The position numbers were made by a program, and so were the translations under genes. From Myxococcales bacterium (GTDB lineage Bacteria; Myxococcota_A; Polyangia; Nannocystales; Nannocystaceae), in assembly GCA_020633335.1 (NCBI GenBank), contig JACKDU010000003.1, forward strand, positions 1 through 64,000: a DNA stretch of 64,000 nucleotides. Direction: 5' to 3'. Of this stretch, positions 34,987-42,349 are shown piece after piece (the stretch's first letter is position 1; each line of letters begins with the position of its first letter). The notes below the pieces were generated by a model. That model did not search any database. It was not told the origin of the DNA and worked only from the letters and a program-made list of their open reading frames with translations.

Positions 34987-35660
34987 GCCGCGGAGTCCTC
35001 GTCACGGCGCTGGTCACCGGCACCGCCCTCGTCGGCGCCGGCTACTACCTGACCCGCCAGCAACGCCCGCGGGCGCTGCCGACCAGCGTCGTCTCGATCA
35101 TCACCCCGGTGATTGACCTCGGCGTCGCCGAAGAGGTGCTCGCGGCGATGCAGCGGATCCCCGGCGACGAGATCACGGTCGTCCTGCACACGGCCGGCGG
35201 CTGCGTGACCTCGTGCGTGCTGATCGCCAACGCCCTGCGGGAGTTCCCGCGCTCGACCGCGATCGTCCCCTACATGGCGATCTCCGGCGGCACGCTGATC
35301 GCCCTCAACGCGCGCGCCCTCCAGATGGGCCGCAGCGCCTCGCTCTCGGCCGTCGACCCGATCGTCTTCGGCCAACGCGCCCGCCATATCTCGCCGCAGG
35401 AGCAGGCGCCGGGGGTCCACGCGCTCGCCAAGGAGTACGAGCGCGCGATGAGCCGCTACCTGCGCGAGACGCTGGCAGCGCGCCTGCCCGACGCCGACGA
35501 CACCCAGATCGAGCGGGCGCTCGGCGTCTTCCTCGGCGAAGACGCCCCGCACGAGTGGCCGATCCGCCGGCACCAAGTCGAGGCGCTCGGCCTGCCGGTC
35601 TCGCCGGCGACGCGCGTGTGGTCCGACATGGTCGATGGGTACCGGGGGAGGTGGTGGTGA
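34983..35660 (+). CDS. Membrane-anchored ClpP/SDH-family serine protease
   Basis: A 225-residue protein. An N-terminal membrane helix (residues 4-22, GVLVTALVTGTALVGAGYY) precedes a crotonase/ClpP-like fold typical of the SDH (serine dehydrogenase proteinase) and SppA group: PVIDLGVAEEVLAAM, VVLHTAGGCVTSCVLIANAL (oxyanion Gly pair), VPYMAISGGTLIALNA with probable nucleophile Ser101, and SAVDPIVFGQ. The family cleaves membrane or signal peptides. In tailed phages ClpP-fold enzymes process capsids, so a maturation protease for this element is a possible analogy. The usual general base (Lys or His-Asp) is not certain from sequence. Confidence 0.7.
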   Translation: MSRGVLVTALVTGTALVGAGYYLTRQQRPRALPTSVVSIITPVIDLGVAEEVLAAMQRIPGDEITVVLHTAGGCVTSCVLIANALREFPRSTAIVPYMAISGGTLIALNARALQMGRSASLSAVDPIVFGQRARHISPQEQAPGVHALAKEYERAMSRYLRETLAARLPDADDTQIERALGVFLGEDAPHEWPIRRHQVEALGLPVSPATRVWSDMVDGYRGRWW

Positions 35661-35866
35661 CGATGTCCGCCGCGATCGACGAGGTCGTGATCGAGGTCCT
35701 GCCGAGGGAGCCGTCCGAGGAGGCAAAGCCCCCGCGCGTCGAGCTCCTGGACGGCCGGCTCTGCACCGAGGTCGAGCTCAAGGCCGCCGTGATCGCCTCG
35801 GGCATCGTCTGCGCGCTCGCTGGCTTCGGCCTCGGATACCTGATGGGCCGCGAGGGGAGGAGGTAG
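35657..35866 (+). CDS. Small tail-anchored island protein (69 aa)
   Basis: GTG at 35657 overlaps the stop of the protease gene; an ATG two codons later is an alternative. The product has an acidic N-terminal half (EVVIEVLPREPSEEAKPPRVEL) and a C-terminal membrane helix (about residues 42-62, KAAVIASGIVCALAGFGLGYLMG) ending in REGRR. Too short to classify. Its coupling to the protease suggests a partner or substrate. Confidence 0.55.
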   Translation: MTMSAAIDEVVIEVLPREPSEEAKPPRVELLDGRLCTEVELKAAVIASGIVCALAGFGLGYLMGREGRR

Positions 35867-35869
35867 CCC

Positions 35870-36163
35870 GTGCAATTCTCGATGCTCAACTTCTTCACCG
35901 GACGCCAGCACCAGCTCGGCGCACTGGTGCTGATGCGCGGCGAGACCTTTATCGAGACGATCGAGGAGGGCGGCATGGCCGTGCTCGTGCTGCTGCGCGG
36001 CACCGCCGCGGTCTCGCGCCAGCGGGCCGGCGCCCAGGTCGGTCTCCACCTCACGCCGCGCCTCGGCGAACCTGTGTGGCTGACGAGCCCGGGGACCTAC
36101 TGCGTCGTCGCCAAGGACCACGTGATCGGCATGCGCATGCTCAAGATCGGAGGCGGGACATGA
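35870..36163 (+). CDS. Small island protein, possibly beta-rich
   Basis: A 97-residue protein from a GTG three bases after the previous stop. Alternating hydrophobic strands (LGALVLMRGETFIETI, MAVLVLLRGTAAVSRQ, VGLHLTPRLGEPVWL, TYCVVAKDHVIGMRMLKI) suggest a small beta barrel or sandwich. No motif recognised. Its stop overlaps the next ATG. Confidence 0.5.
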   Translation: MQFSMLNFFTGRQHQLGALVLMRGETFIETIEEGGMAVLVLLRGTAAVSRQRAGAQVGLHLTPRLGEPVWLTSPGTYCVVAKDHVIGMRMLKIGGGT

Positions 36164-36750
36164 CGGACCTGGACGACCTCGAGAGCGCGCCGGAGACGGC
36201 GAGCTACCGCCACTACCGCCGGATGATCTGGCAGGCGATCCGCAGCAAGCACGCGGAAGCCGAGGACGCCGCACGCCTGCGCGGCCTCGCCGACGCCGAC
36301 GCCCGCAAGGTCGCCGCCCGCGCCGTGCGAGGCGACCTGCGCGCGCTCATGTCGGAGCTGCTGACCCGGGCGTCGGTCCCCGCGATTCTCGACTACCTCG
36401 CGGTCGGCAGCGCGTGGGGCGAGGGCGGCGATCGTCTGATCGACCAGAGCGACGCGGTCCTCCAGCTCGTCGACGCTGCCTACCCGCAGCCGACCTGGAC
36501 GGACCTCGCGCCGCTCGAGGCCAAGGCGGCGGGCAACGACATCCTGTGGTCGACGTGGATCCGCGGCTGGGCCGACGCCCTCCGCGCCACTGGCCCGGCC
36601 GCCCGCGCGGCCCTCGAACCGGCCACGAAGCCGGCCGCTCAGGCCGCGCCGGACAAGTCTTCGTCGCTACGACGGTGGGCCCCGTGGCTCGTCGGCGCAG
36701 CGGCCATCGTCGGCGCCACGACGCTCGTGGCGGCGACCTCGGAGGAGTGA
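36160..36750 (+). CDS. Tail-anchored helical island protein
   Basis: A 196-residue protein in ATGA overlap. Residues 1-150 are helical and charged (YRHYRRMIWQAIRSKHAEAEDAARLRGL, ALMSELLTRASVPAILDYL). Residues 173-191 (RWAPWLVGAAAIVGATTLVAA) form a C-terminal membrane helix with a very short acidic end. The arrangement of soluble domain, Pro/Ala linker, WAPW/WAPY and a helix is repeated in the protein at 38204 (KWAPYVVGGIAVLGLTTLVI), so these two anchors look related. Confidence 0.6.
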   Translation: MTDLDDLESAPETASYRHYRRMIWQAIRSKHAEAEDAARLRGLADADARKVAARAVRGDLRALMSELLTRASVPAILDYLAVGSAWGEGGDRLIDQSDAVLQLVDAAYPQPTWTDLAPLEAKAAGNDILWSTWIRGWADALRATGPAARAALEPATKPAAQAAPDKSSSLRRWAPWLVGAAAIVGATTLVAATSEE

Positions 36751-36837
36751 ACGACACGATCGCCCGGGGACACGCGCGCGGGAATTCGGCCTCTCGCACG
36801 CATGAAGCCGGGCCAGGGAGGGAAGGAGGAGGAAGCC

Positions 36838-38211
36838 ATGACCATTTTCGACGGCGTCGACATCTCGCCGACGACCCCAAGCACACTTCAGCGGGTGATC
36901 CCGTTCGGGCTCCTGGTGCTCAGGACCCTCTACGAGGCGGGCAAAAACCGCGACCGGCGACTCGAGGCGCAGGCCCAGGGCCGGGAGCTGACGTCGGTGC
37001 GCGAGATGATGGAGCTCGCCGGCGTCAAGCTGCCCGACGTCCGTGCGGTGGTGGCCGAGCTGCTCGGCGGCTCCGCCGAGCTCGCCCAGGCCGCGACGCT
37101 GATCGCGGAGAACCCCGACCTCGGGACGCTTCTCCAGAAGGCCGCGGGCTTCACCGCGCCGCAGCCCGCCGCGACCGAGCCGATCGTCACCCCACCGCCG
37201 ACCCACGAGCCGAGGCCCGTCGCGCCATCGCCGACCTCGCCACCGTGCTCGCCGCTGCCGCCGCCCGCGGCGACGATGCAGCCGCCATCCGGCGGCCTGG
37301 CGAAGTTCCGCCCGGACTTCACCCGCGAGGGCCGCGAGGCCGCACGAGCCGCGGCGGCCACGGCCACGAACCCGAGCACTGCCAACCCAACGCTCCCAAA
37401 GTACCGGCCGGACCTGACCCGCGAGGGCCGCGAAGCCGCGAAGGCGGCCGCCGCCGCGCCACCGCCGCAGGCCCCGACCGCACCAGCAACTAGCGCCGCG
37501 TCCCCGCCGGCGAGCGCGACGGCCGACGTGTCGCCGCCGCGGGCCCCAGCCGCACCGGCGACCAGCACCTCGCCCCCGACGAACACCGCGACCGACGTGC
37601 CGCCGCCGCAGACCCCGGCTCGCCCGTCGCTCGTCGCCATGGTCGAGCGCCAGCTCGCGGCGCTCGTCCAGGCAGCGAACGCCAACCAGGCGCAGATCGA
37701 CGAGCGACTGCGCCGCGCCGAGGCCGAGCTCGCCGAGGTCCACGCCGAGCTGCGAGAGCTCATCGCCCAGCGACGCAGCCGCGGCGCCCAGGTCACGCAG
37801 CCGCCCGAGGAGAAGCAGGCCCCTGTCCAGCCCTCCGCTGAACCGGCGCTGACGAGCGTCACCGAAGAGACGCCGAGCACCGCCCCGACCGCCAAGCCCG
37901 CCGCCGCGCCCGCCTCGACCATCGACACGTCGACCACCGAGCCCGCGGCCGACGCGACCGCCGCGAACACCGCGACCTCGTCCTCCCCCGAGCCCGCGCG
38001 CCTGGACGGTACGCCGATCGCCCTGCCGACCGGCGCCACCGAGGAGGAGGTCGTGCAGGTCGTCGGCATGATCGGCGCCGTCTCCGAGCAGCTCGCCGCG
38101 CAGAACCAGAAGAACCTCGAGCGCGTCGACACGGTCCAGCGCGAGGTCATCGCCGTCAAGGCGATCGTCGCCCACCTCCGCGAGGCCGAAGGAGCGCCGG
38201 CTCATGGCTGA
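36838..38211 (+). CDS. Pro/Ala-rich repeat and coiled-coil island protein
   Basis: A 457-residue protein with GGAGGAAG before the ATG. The N-terminal 110 residues contain a hydrophobic helix (VIPFGLLVLRTLYEAGK) and charged helices. A tandem repeat follows at about residues 155-205: KFRPDFTREGREAARAA, then KYRPDLTREGREAAKAA. Long Pro/Ala/Thr linkers flank a coiled coil (about 265-315, QLAALVQAANANQAQIDERLRRAEAEL) and a second helical end. It looks like an extended linker or fibre-like protein. It overlaps the next gene by 8 bases. Confidence 0.55.
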   Translation: MTIFDGVDISPTTPSTLQRVIPFGLLVLRTLYEAGKNRDRRLEAQAQGRELTSVREMMELAGVKLPDVRAVVAELLGGSAELAQAATLIAENPDLGTLLQKAAGFTAPQPAATEPIVTPPPTHEPRPVAPSPTSPPCSPLPPPAATMQPPSGGLAKFRPDFTREGREAARAAAATATNPSTANPTLPKYRPDLTREGREAAKAAAAAPPPQAPTAPATSAASPPASATADVSPPRAPAAPATSTSPPTNTATDVPPPQTPARPSLVAMVERQLAALVQAANANQAQIDERLRRAEAELAEVHAELRELIAQRRSRGAQVTQPPEEKQAPVQPSAEPALTSVTEETPSTAPTAKPAAAPASTIDTSTTEPAADATAANTATSSSPEPARLDGTPIALPTGATEEEVVQVVGMIGAVSEQLAAQNQKNLERVDTVQREVIAVKAIVAHLREAEGAPAHG

Positions 38212-39055
38212 CAACAAGGACATCGCCGTCCTGGCGAAGAAGGTCTACGAGCTCTCGACCCTCCGCCTCGACGAGCTCGATGGCCGCAAGTGGGAGGCGC
38301 TGCTGATCGTCAACGCCGTCCTCAGCTCCGCGACCCCCGACGGCATCGCCAAGGCGAACGCCGACAAAGAGGCCCGCTGGGGCGACGCGATCCGCAAGGA
38401 GGGCATGCTCGCCGCCTTCCACCCCAAGTGGCTGCTGCGCACCGACGACGGCAAGCCGCCCGCGATCAAGCACGCCCTCGAGAGCGCGCTCGACAACCCG
38501 AACCGCGACCTCCGCACCCGCCTGCAGGCGCTCCAGTTCATCGCGCCGGCCGATCGCGAGCCGCTCACCGATCTCGTCAAGGCGCTCGAGGCCGACGCCT
38601 ACGCGGGCGCCCGCGGCGACGCCCGCGATCAGTTCCTCAGCGTCATGCACAACCTCTCGAACACATGGTTCCGCGAGCCGTGGCTGATGGTCCTGCCCTA
38701 CGACGGCAACCCGCCGCCCGTTTCGATCCTGATCGAGAACCAGGGCCCGACCCACGACGGCGGCTGGCACGACGACCCGTCGGACGACACCACCTGGGAG
38801 AAGATCAAGTTCGGCTGGTCCGACGCGATCCGCACCTGGGACGTCTCGTTCCTGCGCGACAACCCGCTCTCGCAGCTCTACCTCACCGTCGAGTCCGCCA
38901 CGCAGGGCGCCGCCGAGGCCGCGACCGCCGTCGCTAAGGGCGCCAAAGAAGGCGTCGAGGGCGTCGGCACGCTGCTCAAGTGGGCCCCGTACGTCGTCGG
39001 CGGCATCGCCGTCCTCGGTCTCACCACGCTCGTCATCACCGTCGCGCGCCGCTGA
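38204..39055 (+). CDS. Tail-anchored island protein (283 aa)
   Basis: A 283-residue protein. Residues 1-130 are helical (VYELSTLRLDELDGRKWEALLIVNAVL); 140-225 are mixed with Trp/Tyr (TWFREPWLMVLPYDGNPPPV, WEKIKFGWSDAIRTWDVSF). A helix with Ala/Gly pattern (TQGAAEAATAVAKGAKEG) leads to a C-terminal membrane helix at about 260-280 (WAPYVVGGIAVLGLTTLVITV) ending ARR. The anchor resembles that of the 36160 product. No known family. Confidence 0.6.
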   Translation: MADNKDIAVLAKKVYELSTLRLDELDGRKWEALLIVNAVLSSATPDGIAKANADKEARWGDAIRKEGMLAAFHPKWLLRTDDGKPPAIKHALESALDNPNRDLRTRLQALQFIAPADREPLTDLVKALEADAYAGARGDARDQFLSVMHNLSNTWFREPWLMVLPYDGNPPPVSILIENQGPTHDGGWHDDPSDDTTWEKIKFGWSDAIRTWDVSFLRDNPLSQLYLTVESATQGAAEAATAVAKGAKEGVEGVGTLLKWAPYVVGGIAVLGLTTLVITVARR

Positions 39056-39137
39056 GGCCCCTTGCCTAACCTGGCCTTTCAACCATCGATGCAACACGAA
39101 GAATGAACGCCTCTCCCAGGCGATTAGGAGGAGTCGG

Positions 39138-39767
39138 ATGATCATCGCGTTTCACAACCACAAGGGCGGCATCGGGACCACGACCCTCGCCGCGCACCTC
39201 TGCGTCCTCGCCAAGGAGCTTGGCATCCCCGTCGCCGGCGTCTCGGCCGACTTCAAGAAGGAGCTCCCGCGCTTCTTGGAGCCCGAGAAGATCCCGTGCA
39301 TCGAGCTCGACCCGCGGCGCGACGAGCCCGACTTCGACCTCTTCGTGATCGACGTGCAGTCGACCACCGAGCCGCCGATCGAACCCGACGTCTGGGTCAT
39401 CCCGATCTGCGACCGTACGTCGAACGAGAACGCCGCCGCGCTCGCCGACAGCCTCCGCGGCCCGATGATCTGGCTCGGCAACAAGGGCCGCCGGGTCCGC
39501 GACGTGCCCGCGTATCTCCAGAGCGACGTCGAGGTCGGCAAGCCGATCCCGTTCAGCCGCGCCGTCGAGCTCGCCGGCGCCGACTACCGCGTCGTCTGGA
39601 GCGTCCCCGAGCTCGCCCACACCGCCGGCGCCCAGGACCTCCGCCTCGCCCTGGGGAGCCTCCTCGCCCGCGCGGCCGCCCTCGTCGGCCAGTCGCTCCC
39701 CGGCATCGACAAGCCCGCCGCGACCCCCACCACCAGCGGCACTGAGTCCATCGCCCCCGCCACCTGA
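39138..39767 (+). CDS. ParA/MinD-like P-loop ATPase
   Basis: A 209-residue protein with AGGAGG before the ATG. The N terminus has the deviant Walker A box of the ParA/CobQ superfamily (HKGGIGTTTLAAHL), then FDLFVIDVQST as switch/Walker B and VWVIPICDRTSNENAAAL. It is shorter than plasmid ParA (about 250 residues or more), with no N-terminal HTH, and no parB-like gene sits beside it. It could position or segregate the element or localise a complex. It is not an A32/FtsK-type packaging ATPase: the P-loop class differs and no second Arg or A32 block is seen. Confidence 0.75.
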   Translation: MIIAFHNHKGGIGTTTLAAHLCVLAKELGIPVAGVSADFKKELPRFLEPEKIPCIELDPRRDEPDFDLFVIDVQSTTEPPIEPDVWVIPICDRTSNENAAALADSLRGPMIWLGNKGRRVRDVPAYLQSDVEVGKPIPFSRAVELAGADYRVVWSVPELAHTAGAQDLRLALGSLLARAAALVGQSLPGIDKPAATPTTSGTESIAPAT

Positions 39768-39878
39768 CCCGGCCGCCGCGTGGAGCCCAAGCGCCCCGCG
39801 GCATTGCCTCGTGACCGACCTCCGCGCGCCGCCCCGGCGGCCGCGGAGCCCCGCACCCTTCGAGAGGAGCCCTTCCCA

Positions 39879-40472
39879 ATGTCGCTACCCAAGCTCGCCG
39901 CCCGCGTCGTCCTCGGTTACGTCGGCCTCGTCGAAGGCACTGCTGCCCTGATCCGCTTCCGCGAGCGCACCGCCGCCTTCCACGCCGCCGTCGAGCGGGC
40001 CGCCGCCCTCGGCCGGCGCCTCGTCGTGATCGGCGACCCCGACGCCGGCATGCACACCCGCCTCCTCCGCGCCTACGGCTGCGGCGACGTGTGCGTCGAT
40101 CTCAACGGCTGTCCCAAGTGCCCGGTCACCGTCGTCGCCGACATCACCCGCGGCCCGATCCCCGACCTTGCGGACGACTCCGCCGTCGTCTTCGTCTCCT
40201 GCGTCCTCGAGTACGTCGGCGACCTCGACGCTGCCCTCCGCGAGATCGCCCGGATCGCCGGCAGCCCCGACAACGTCTTCGTCGTCAACGTCCAGCCCTG
40301 GACCCTCACCGCGCGCCTCTACCCCGGCGCTCGCTGGCGCGGCACCGTCAGCTCGAGCGACGGCGTCCAGACCGTCGCCATGAGGCCGGTCGGGCTCGAC
40401 GAGAAGCTCCTCGTCACCGGCGCCCTCGGCCTCGCCCTGGCCACCGCCTTCTGGCCGCGAGGTCGCCGATGA
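39879..40472 (+). CDS. Methyltransferase-fold protein with terminal membrane anchor
   Basis: A 197-residue protein. The core resembles a compact class I methyltransferase: RLVVIGDPDAGMHTRLL in the motif I position (glycine loop altered), ending of strand 2 at VCVDLNGC, ADITRGPIPDLADDSAVVFVSCVLEYVGDLDAAL like the DxSxxPLPFxDxSFDxV block of SAM enzymes, and FVVNVQPWT. A Cys cluster (YGCGDVCVDLNGCPKC) could bind metal. A C-terminal hydrophobic segment (LVTGALGLALATAFW) ends RGRR. Because the glycine motif is unusual, activity is uncertain. Confidence 0.5.
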   Translation: MSLPKLAARVVLGYVGLVEGTAALIRFRERTAAFHAAVERAAALGRRLVVIGDPDAGMHTRLLRAYGCGDVCVDLNGCPKCPVTVVADITRGPIPDLADDSAVVFVSCVLEYVGDLDAALREIARIAGSPDNVFVVNVQPWTLTARLYPGARWRGTVSSSDGVQTVAMRPVGLDEKLLVTGALGLALATAFWPRGRR

Positions 40473-40678
40473 GCGCCGTCGACACCACCACGCAGCAGGC
40501 CCTCGAGCTCGCCCGCGCCGAGGCCCGCACGCTCAGCGACCAGCTCCGCCAGGCCCGCGCCGACCTCCACCGCCTCGGCATCGCCGACCAGAACCGGGCC
40601 CTCGTCTGCGCCGCCCTCACCGGCGCCGTGGGCCTGCTCGTCGGCATCGGCATCGGCTCAAGCATCCGCAGGAAGTGA
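40469..40678 (+). CDS. Small coiled-coil, tail-anchored protein (69 aa)
   Basis: An ATGA overlap with the previous gene starts a 69-residue protein: a helical heptad region (QALELARAEARTLSDQLRQARADLHRL) followed by a membrane helix (about 45-63, ALVCAALTGAVGLLVGIGIG) and SSIRRK. The layout is that of a small anchored spanin- or membrane-accessory type protein, but there is no outer-membrane lipoprotein partner next to it. Function unknown. Confidence 0.5.
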   Translation: MSAVDTTTQQALELARAEARTLSDQLRQARADLHRLGIADQNRALVCAALTGAVGLLVGIGIGSSIRRK

Positions 40679-40747
40679 AATTCAGCAGCTCACCACCGAC
40701 GACGGGCCGATGCTCAGGCCCACGTACCAAGAGAGGAGGCAGGGATC

Positions 40748-41062
40748 GTGGAGAACACCCATCCTTACAATATAGCGGGTCGCCGGAGAGGATCTGTCTC
40801 TTCGGCCAGACGATCGACGATCTCCCGCGAACAGAGTTCCGATGGCGTGAGTTCGCGTGAGGCGCCGGCCCTGCCGCCTGCGCTGATGACGGTCGAAGAG
40901 CTCGCCTCACTGCTTCGCACGAGCAAGAAAGCGATCTATGCCCGGCACGCGCGCGGCGGGATCCCCGGCGGTGTTCGCCTCGGCCGGACCTTGCGCTTCG
41001 ACCCTCGGGTCATTGCACAATGGCTCTCGGCGAACAGCGCGAGCGCAGGAGGTCAGTCATGA
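40748..41062 (+). CDS. Excisionase-type helix-turn-helix protein
   Basis: A 104-residue protein from a GTG with GAGAGGAGG upstream. Residues 46-100 are a MerR/Xis-type DNA-binding domain: LMTVEELASLLRTSKKAIYARHARGGIPG, then RLGRTLRFDPRVIAQWL. The first 45 residues are Ser/Arg-rich and probably disordered; a shorter start inside them is possible. It overlaps the integrase gene by 4 bases, the usual arrangement of a recombination directionality factor with its recombinase. It may also repress the integrase promoter. Confidence 0.75.
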   Translation: MENTHPYNIAGRRRGSVSSARRSTISREQSSDGVSSREAPALPPALMTVEELASLLRTSKKAIYARHARGGIPGGVRLGRTLRFDPRVIAQWLSANSASAGGQS

Positions 41063-42117
41063 TCAAGCTGCGCCCGTGGAAGGGAACGAAGAATGAATTC
41101 GAGGTCGACATCATCGTCAACGGGCCCCAGGGCCGATCCGTACGCAAGCGGGTCAAGGCTCCGGTCACAGGCAAGTCCAACGCCGAACGCTGGGCGAAGG
41201 CCCTCGAGCAGGAGCTCCTCACCCAGCTTCTCGCCCCCGAGGCCGCGCCCGACAAGCCGCCGGCGCCGCGTTTCGACGAGTTCGCGCCGAGGTTCCTCGA
41301 CCTGTGCAAGGCCGATCGTCTCGGGGTCAACACGCTGATGAACTACGACGTGCAACTGCGGCACTACCTCTTGCCCGTGCTCGCGCGGCGCCGCCTCGAC
41401 GAGGTGACGCCCGCGGACATCTCGGCGATCAAGTCGCGCCTCGCCGCCAAGTCGCACAACACCATGGTCGAGGTGCTGAAGACGCTCCGCCGCATCATCA
41501 ATCGGGCGATCGCCGAGAAGATCATCGACCGCGCCCCGCTGGACTTCGACATCCCGCGGCGCAATCACAAGCTCCCGGTCGCCTACGACGACCACGAGCA
41601 GGCGGCGCTCGTCGCCGCCGCGCTGGAGCTCGGGTCGATGTACCTCGCAGTGCTCCTCCTCGGGATCGACGGCGGCCTGCGGCGCGGCGAGATCCTCGGC
41701 CTCCAGTGGTCCGACGTCGACCTCGCCAGGTCGCTGATGACCATCCGCCACAACATCGTGCGCGGCAACCTCGACGCGCCGAAGAACCGCACCGAGGAGC
41801 AGGTCGGCATCACCCGCCGACTCGGCGAAGCCCTCGCCGCGCTCCCGCGCACCGGCCCCTTCGTGTTCGACAACGACGGCGGCCACTACAAGGACCACAA
41901 CATCATCGCGTGGCTCCGCGCCATTCTCCGGCAGGCCGGCATGCCCTGGCGCGGCACCCACATCCTCCGCAAGACCTGCGGTACCCGCATCGCGGACGGC
42001 GGCGGCGGCGTCTCGGCCGTTGCCACCCACCTCCGCCACCGCAACCTCCAGACCGCGAGCCGGTACATCGACCGTCGCGGCGCCACCACCCGCGCGCTCC
42101 AAGCGCTGGAGAGCTGA
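41059..42117 (+). CDS. Tyrosine recombinase (phage-type integrase)
   Basis: A 352-residue integrase with AGGAGG before the ATG. N-terminal arm-binding-like beta region (residues 1-50), SAM-like core-binding domain (about 70-165, FAPRFLDLCKADRLGVNTLMNY), and catalytic domain with Arg208 (GGLRRGEIL), His301-x-x-Arg304 (HILRKTCGT), His327 (LRHRN) and nucleophile Tyr336 (SRYID). All key residues are present, so it should be active. It integrates and excises the island. No tRNA gene or duplicated core was found immediately 3' of it. Confidence 0.9.
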   Translation: MIKLRPWKGTKNEFEVDIIVNGPQGRSVRKRVKAPVTGKSNAERWAKALEQELLTQLLAPEAAPDKPPAPRFDEFAPRFLDLCKADRLGVNTLMNYDVQLRHYLLPVLARRRLDEVTPADISAIKSRLAAKSHNTMVEVLKTLRRIINRAIAEKIIDRAPLDFDIPRRNHKLPVAYDDHEQAALVAAALELGSMYLAVLLLGIDGGLRRGEILGLQWSDVDLARSLMTIRHNIVRGNLDAPKNRTEEQVGITRRLGEALAALPRTGPFVFDNDGGHYKDHNIIAWLRAILRQAGMPWRGTHILRKTCGTRIADGGGGVSAVATHLRHRNLQTASRYIDRRGATTRALQALES

Positions 42118-42119
42118 TG

Positions 42120-42141
42120 GAGGCGCGTCTCCACGCGCCTC
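42120..42141 (+). terminator. Hairpin 3' of the integrase gene
   Basis: GAGGCGCGT and ACGCGCCTC form a perfect 9-bp stem with a CTCC loop, starting 3 bases after the integrase stop. The following bases are CTAACT rather than a T-run, so it is a weak or Rho-assisted terminator candidate, and could instead be part of an attachment site. Confidence 0.4.
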
Positions 42142-42349
42142 TAACTCATCGAGAGGACACGAAGAATTCCCGATTCATGGGTTGTGTGGAGCAGTAGGAG
42201 CGTCGAGCGACGCGGCCCGCGGGCCCCCACGCGGGGCGCCGCGCGTGTGCGGGTCTGCCAGAGGGCGGCAACGAGCGCGCGATGTCCCTCGAGCGGCCTT
42301 GCGACGGGGCGCGGGCGCTGATAATGGGTTCGCAAGGAGACGGACGACC

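Larger units (their letters stand above)
13058..42117 (+). mobile_element. Integrated island: putative tailless membrane-virus-like element with tyrosine recombinase
   Basis: About 29 kb in which every gene is on the plus strand, usually with ATGA/GTGA overlaps or gaps under 100 bases, ending in an Xis-like HTH gene and a tyrosine recombinase. Gene content differs sharply from both flanks: mostly orphan proteins, many with a single terminal membrane helix, two membrane-anchored peptidoglycan-hydrolase-like proteins, a methylase-helicase, a Mom-like modifier and a ParA-like ATPase. No tailed-phage, relaxase or secretion genes are visible. The right end is set by the integrase. The left end is the least certain: it may lie at the iteron region or left of 9 kb. 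No flanking direct repeats were found by eye. Confidence 0.6.

Noticed and set aside
39138..39767. Genome-packaging ATPase of a PRD1/P23-77-like virus
   Set aside because: The P-loop is the deviant KGGxGTTT type of ParA/MinD, not the GxxGSGK type of FtsK/A32 packaging motors.
13058..42117. Tailed prophage interpretation of the island
   Set aside because: No terminase, portal, HK97-type capsid, tape measure, tube, baseplate or holin could be recognised in the translated genes, and the only very long gene is a methylase-helicase.
13058..42117. Integrative conjugative element interpretation
   Set aside because: No relaxase, VirB4/VirD4-type coupling or ATPase protein, or mating-pair genes are visible; a ParA-like protein and DarB-like protein alone are not enough.
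39094..42167. ACACGAAGAAT present at 39094 and 42157 as attachment-site repeats
   Set aside because: Only 11 bases match, both copies lie at the right end inside and just outside the island, and flanks differ; more likely chance or a shared regulatory site.
42118..42349. tRNA gene or remnant as the integration target 3' of the integrase
   Set aside because: No tRNA-like cloverleaf or conserved T-loop sequence was found; only a 9-bp hairpin is present.
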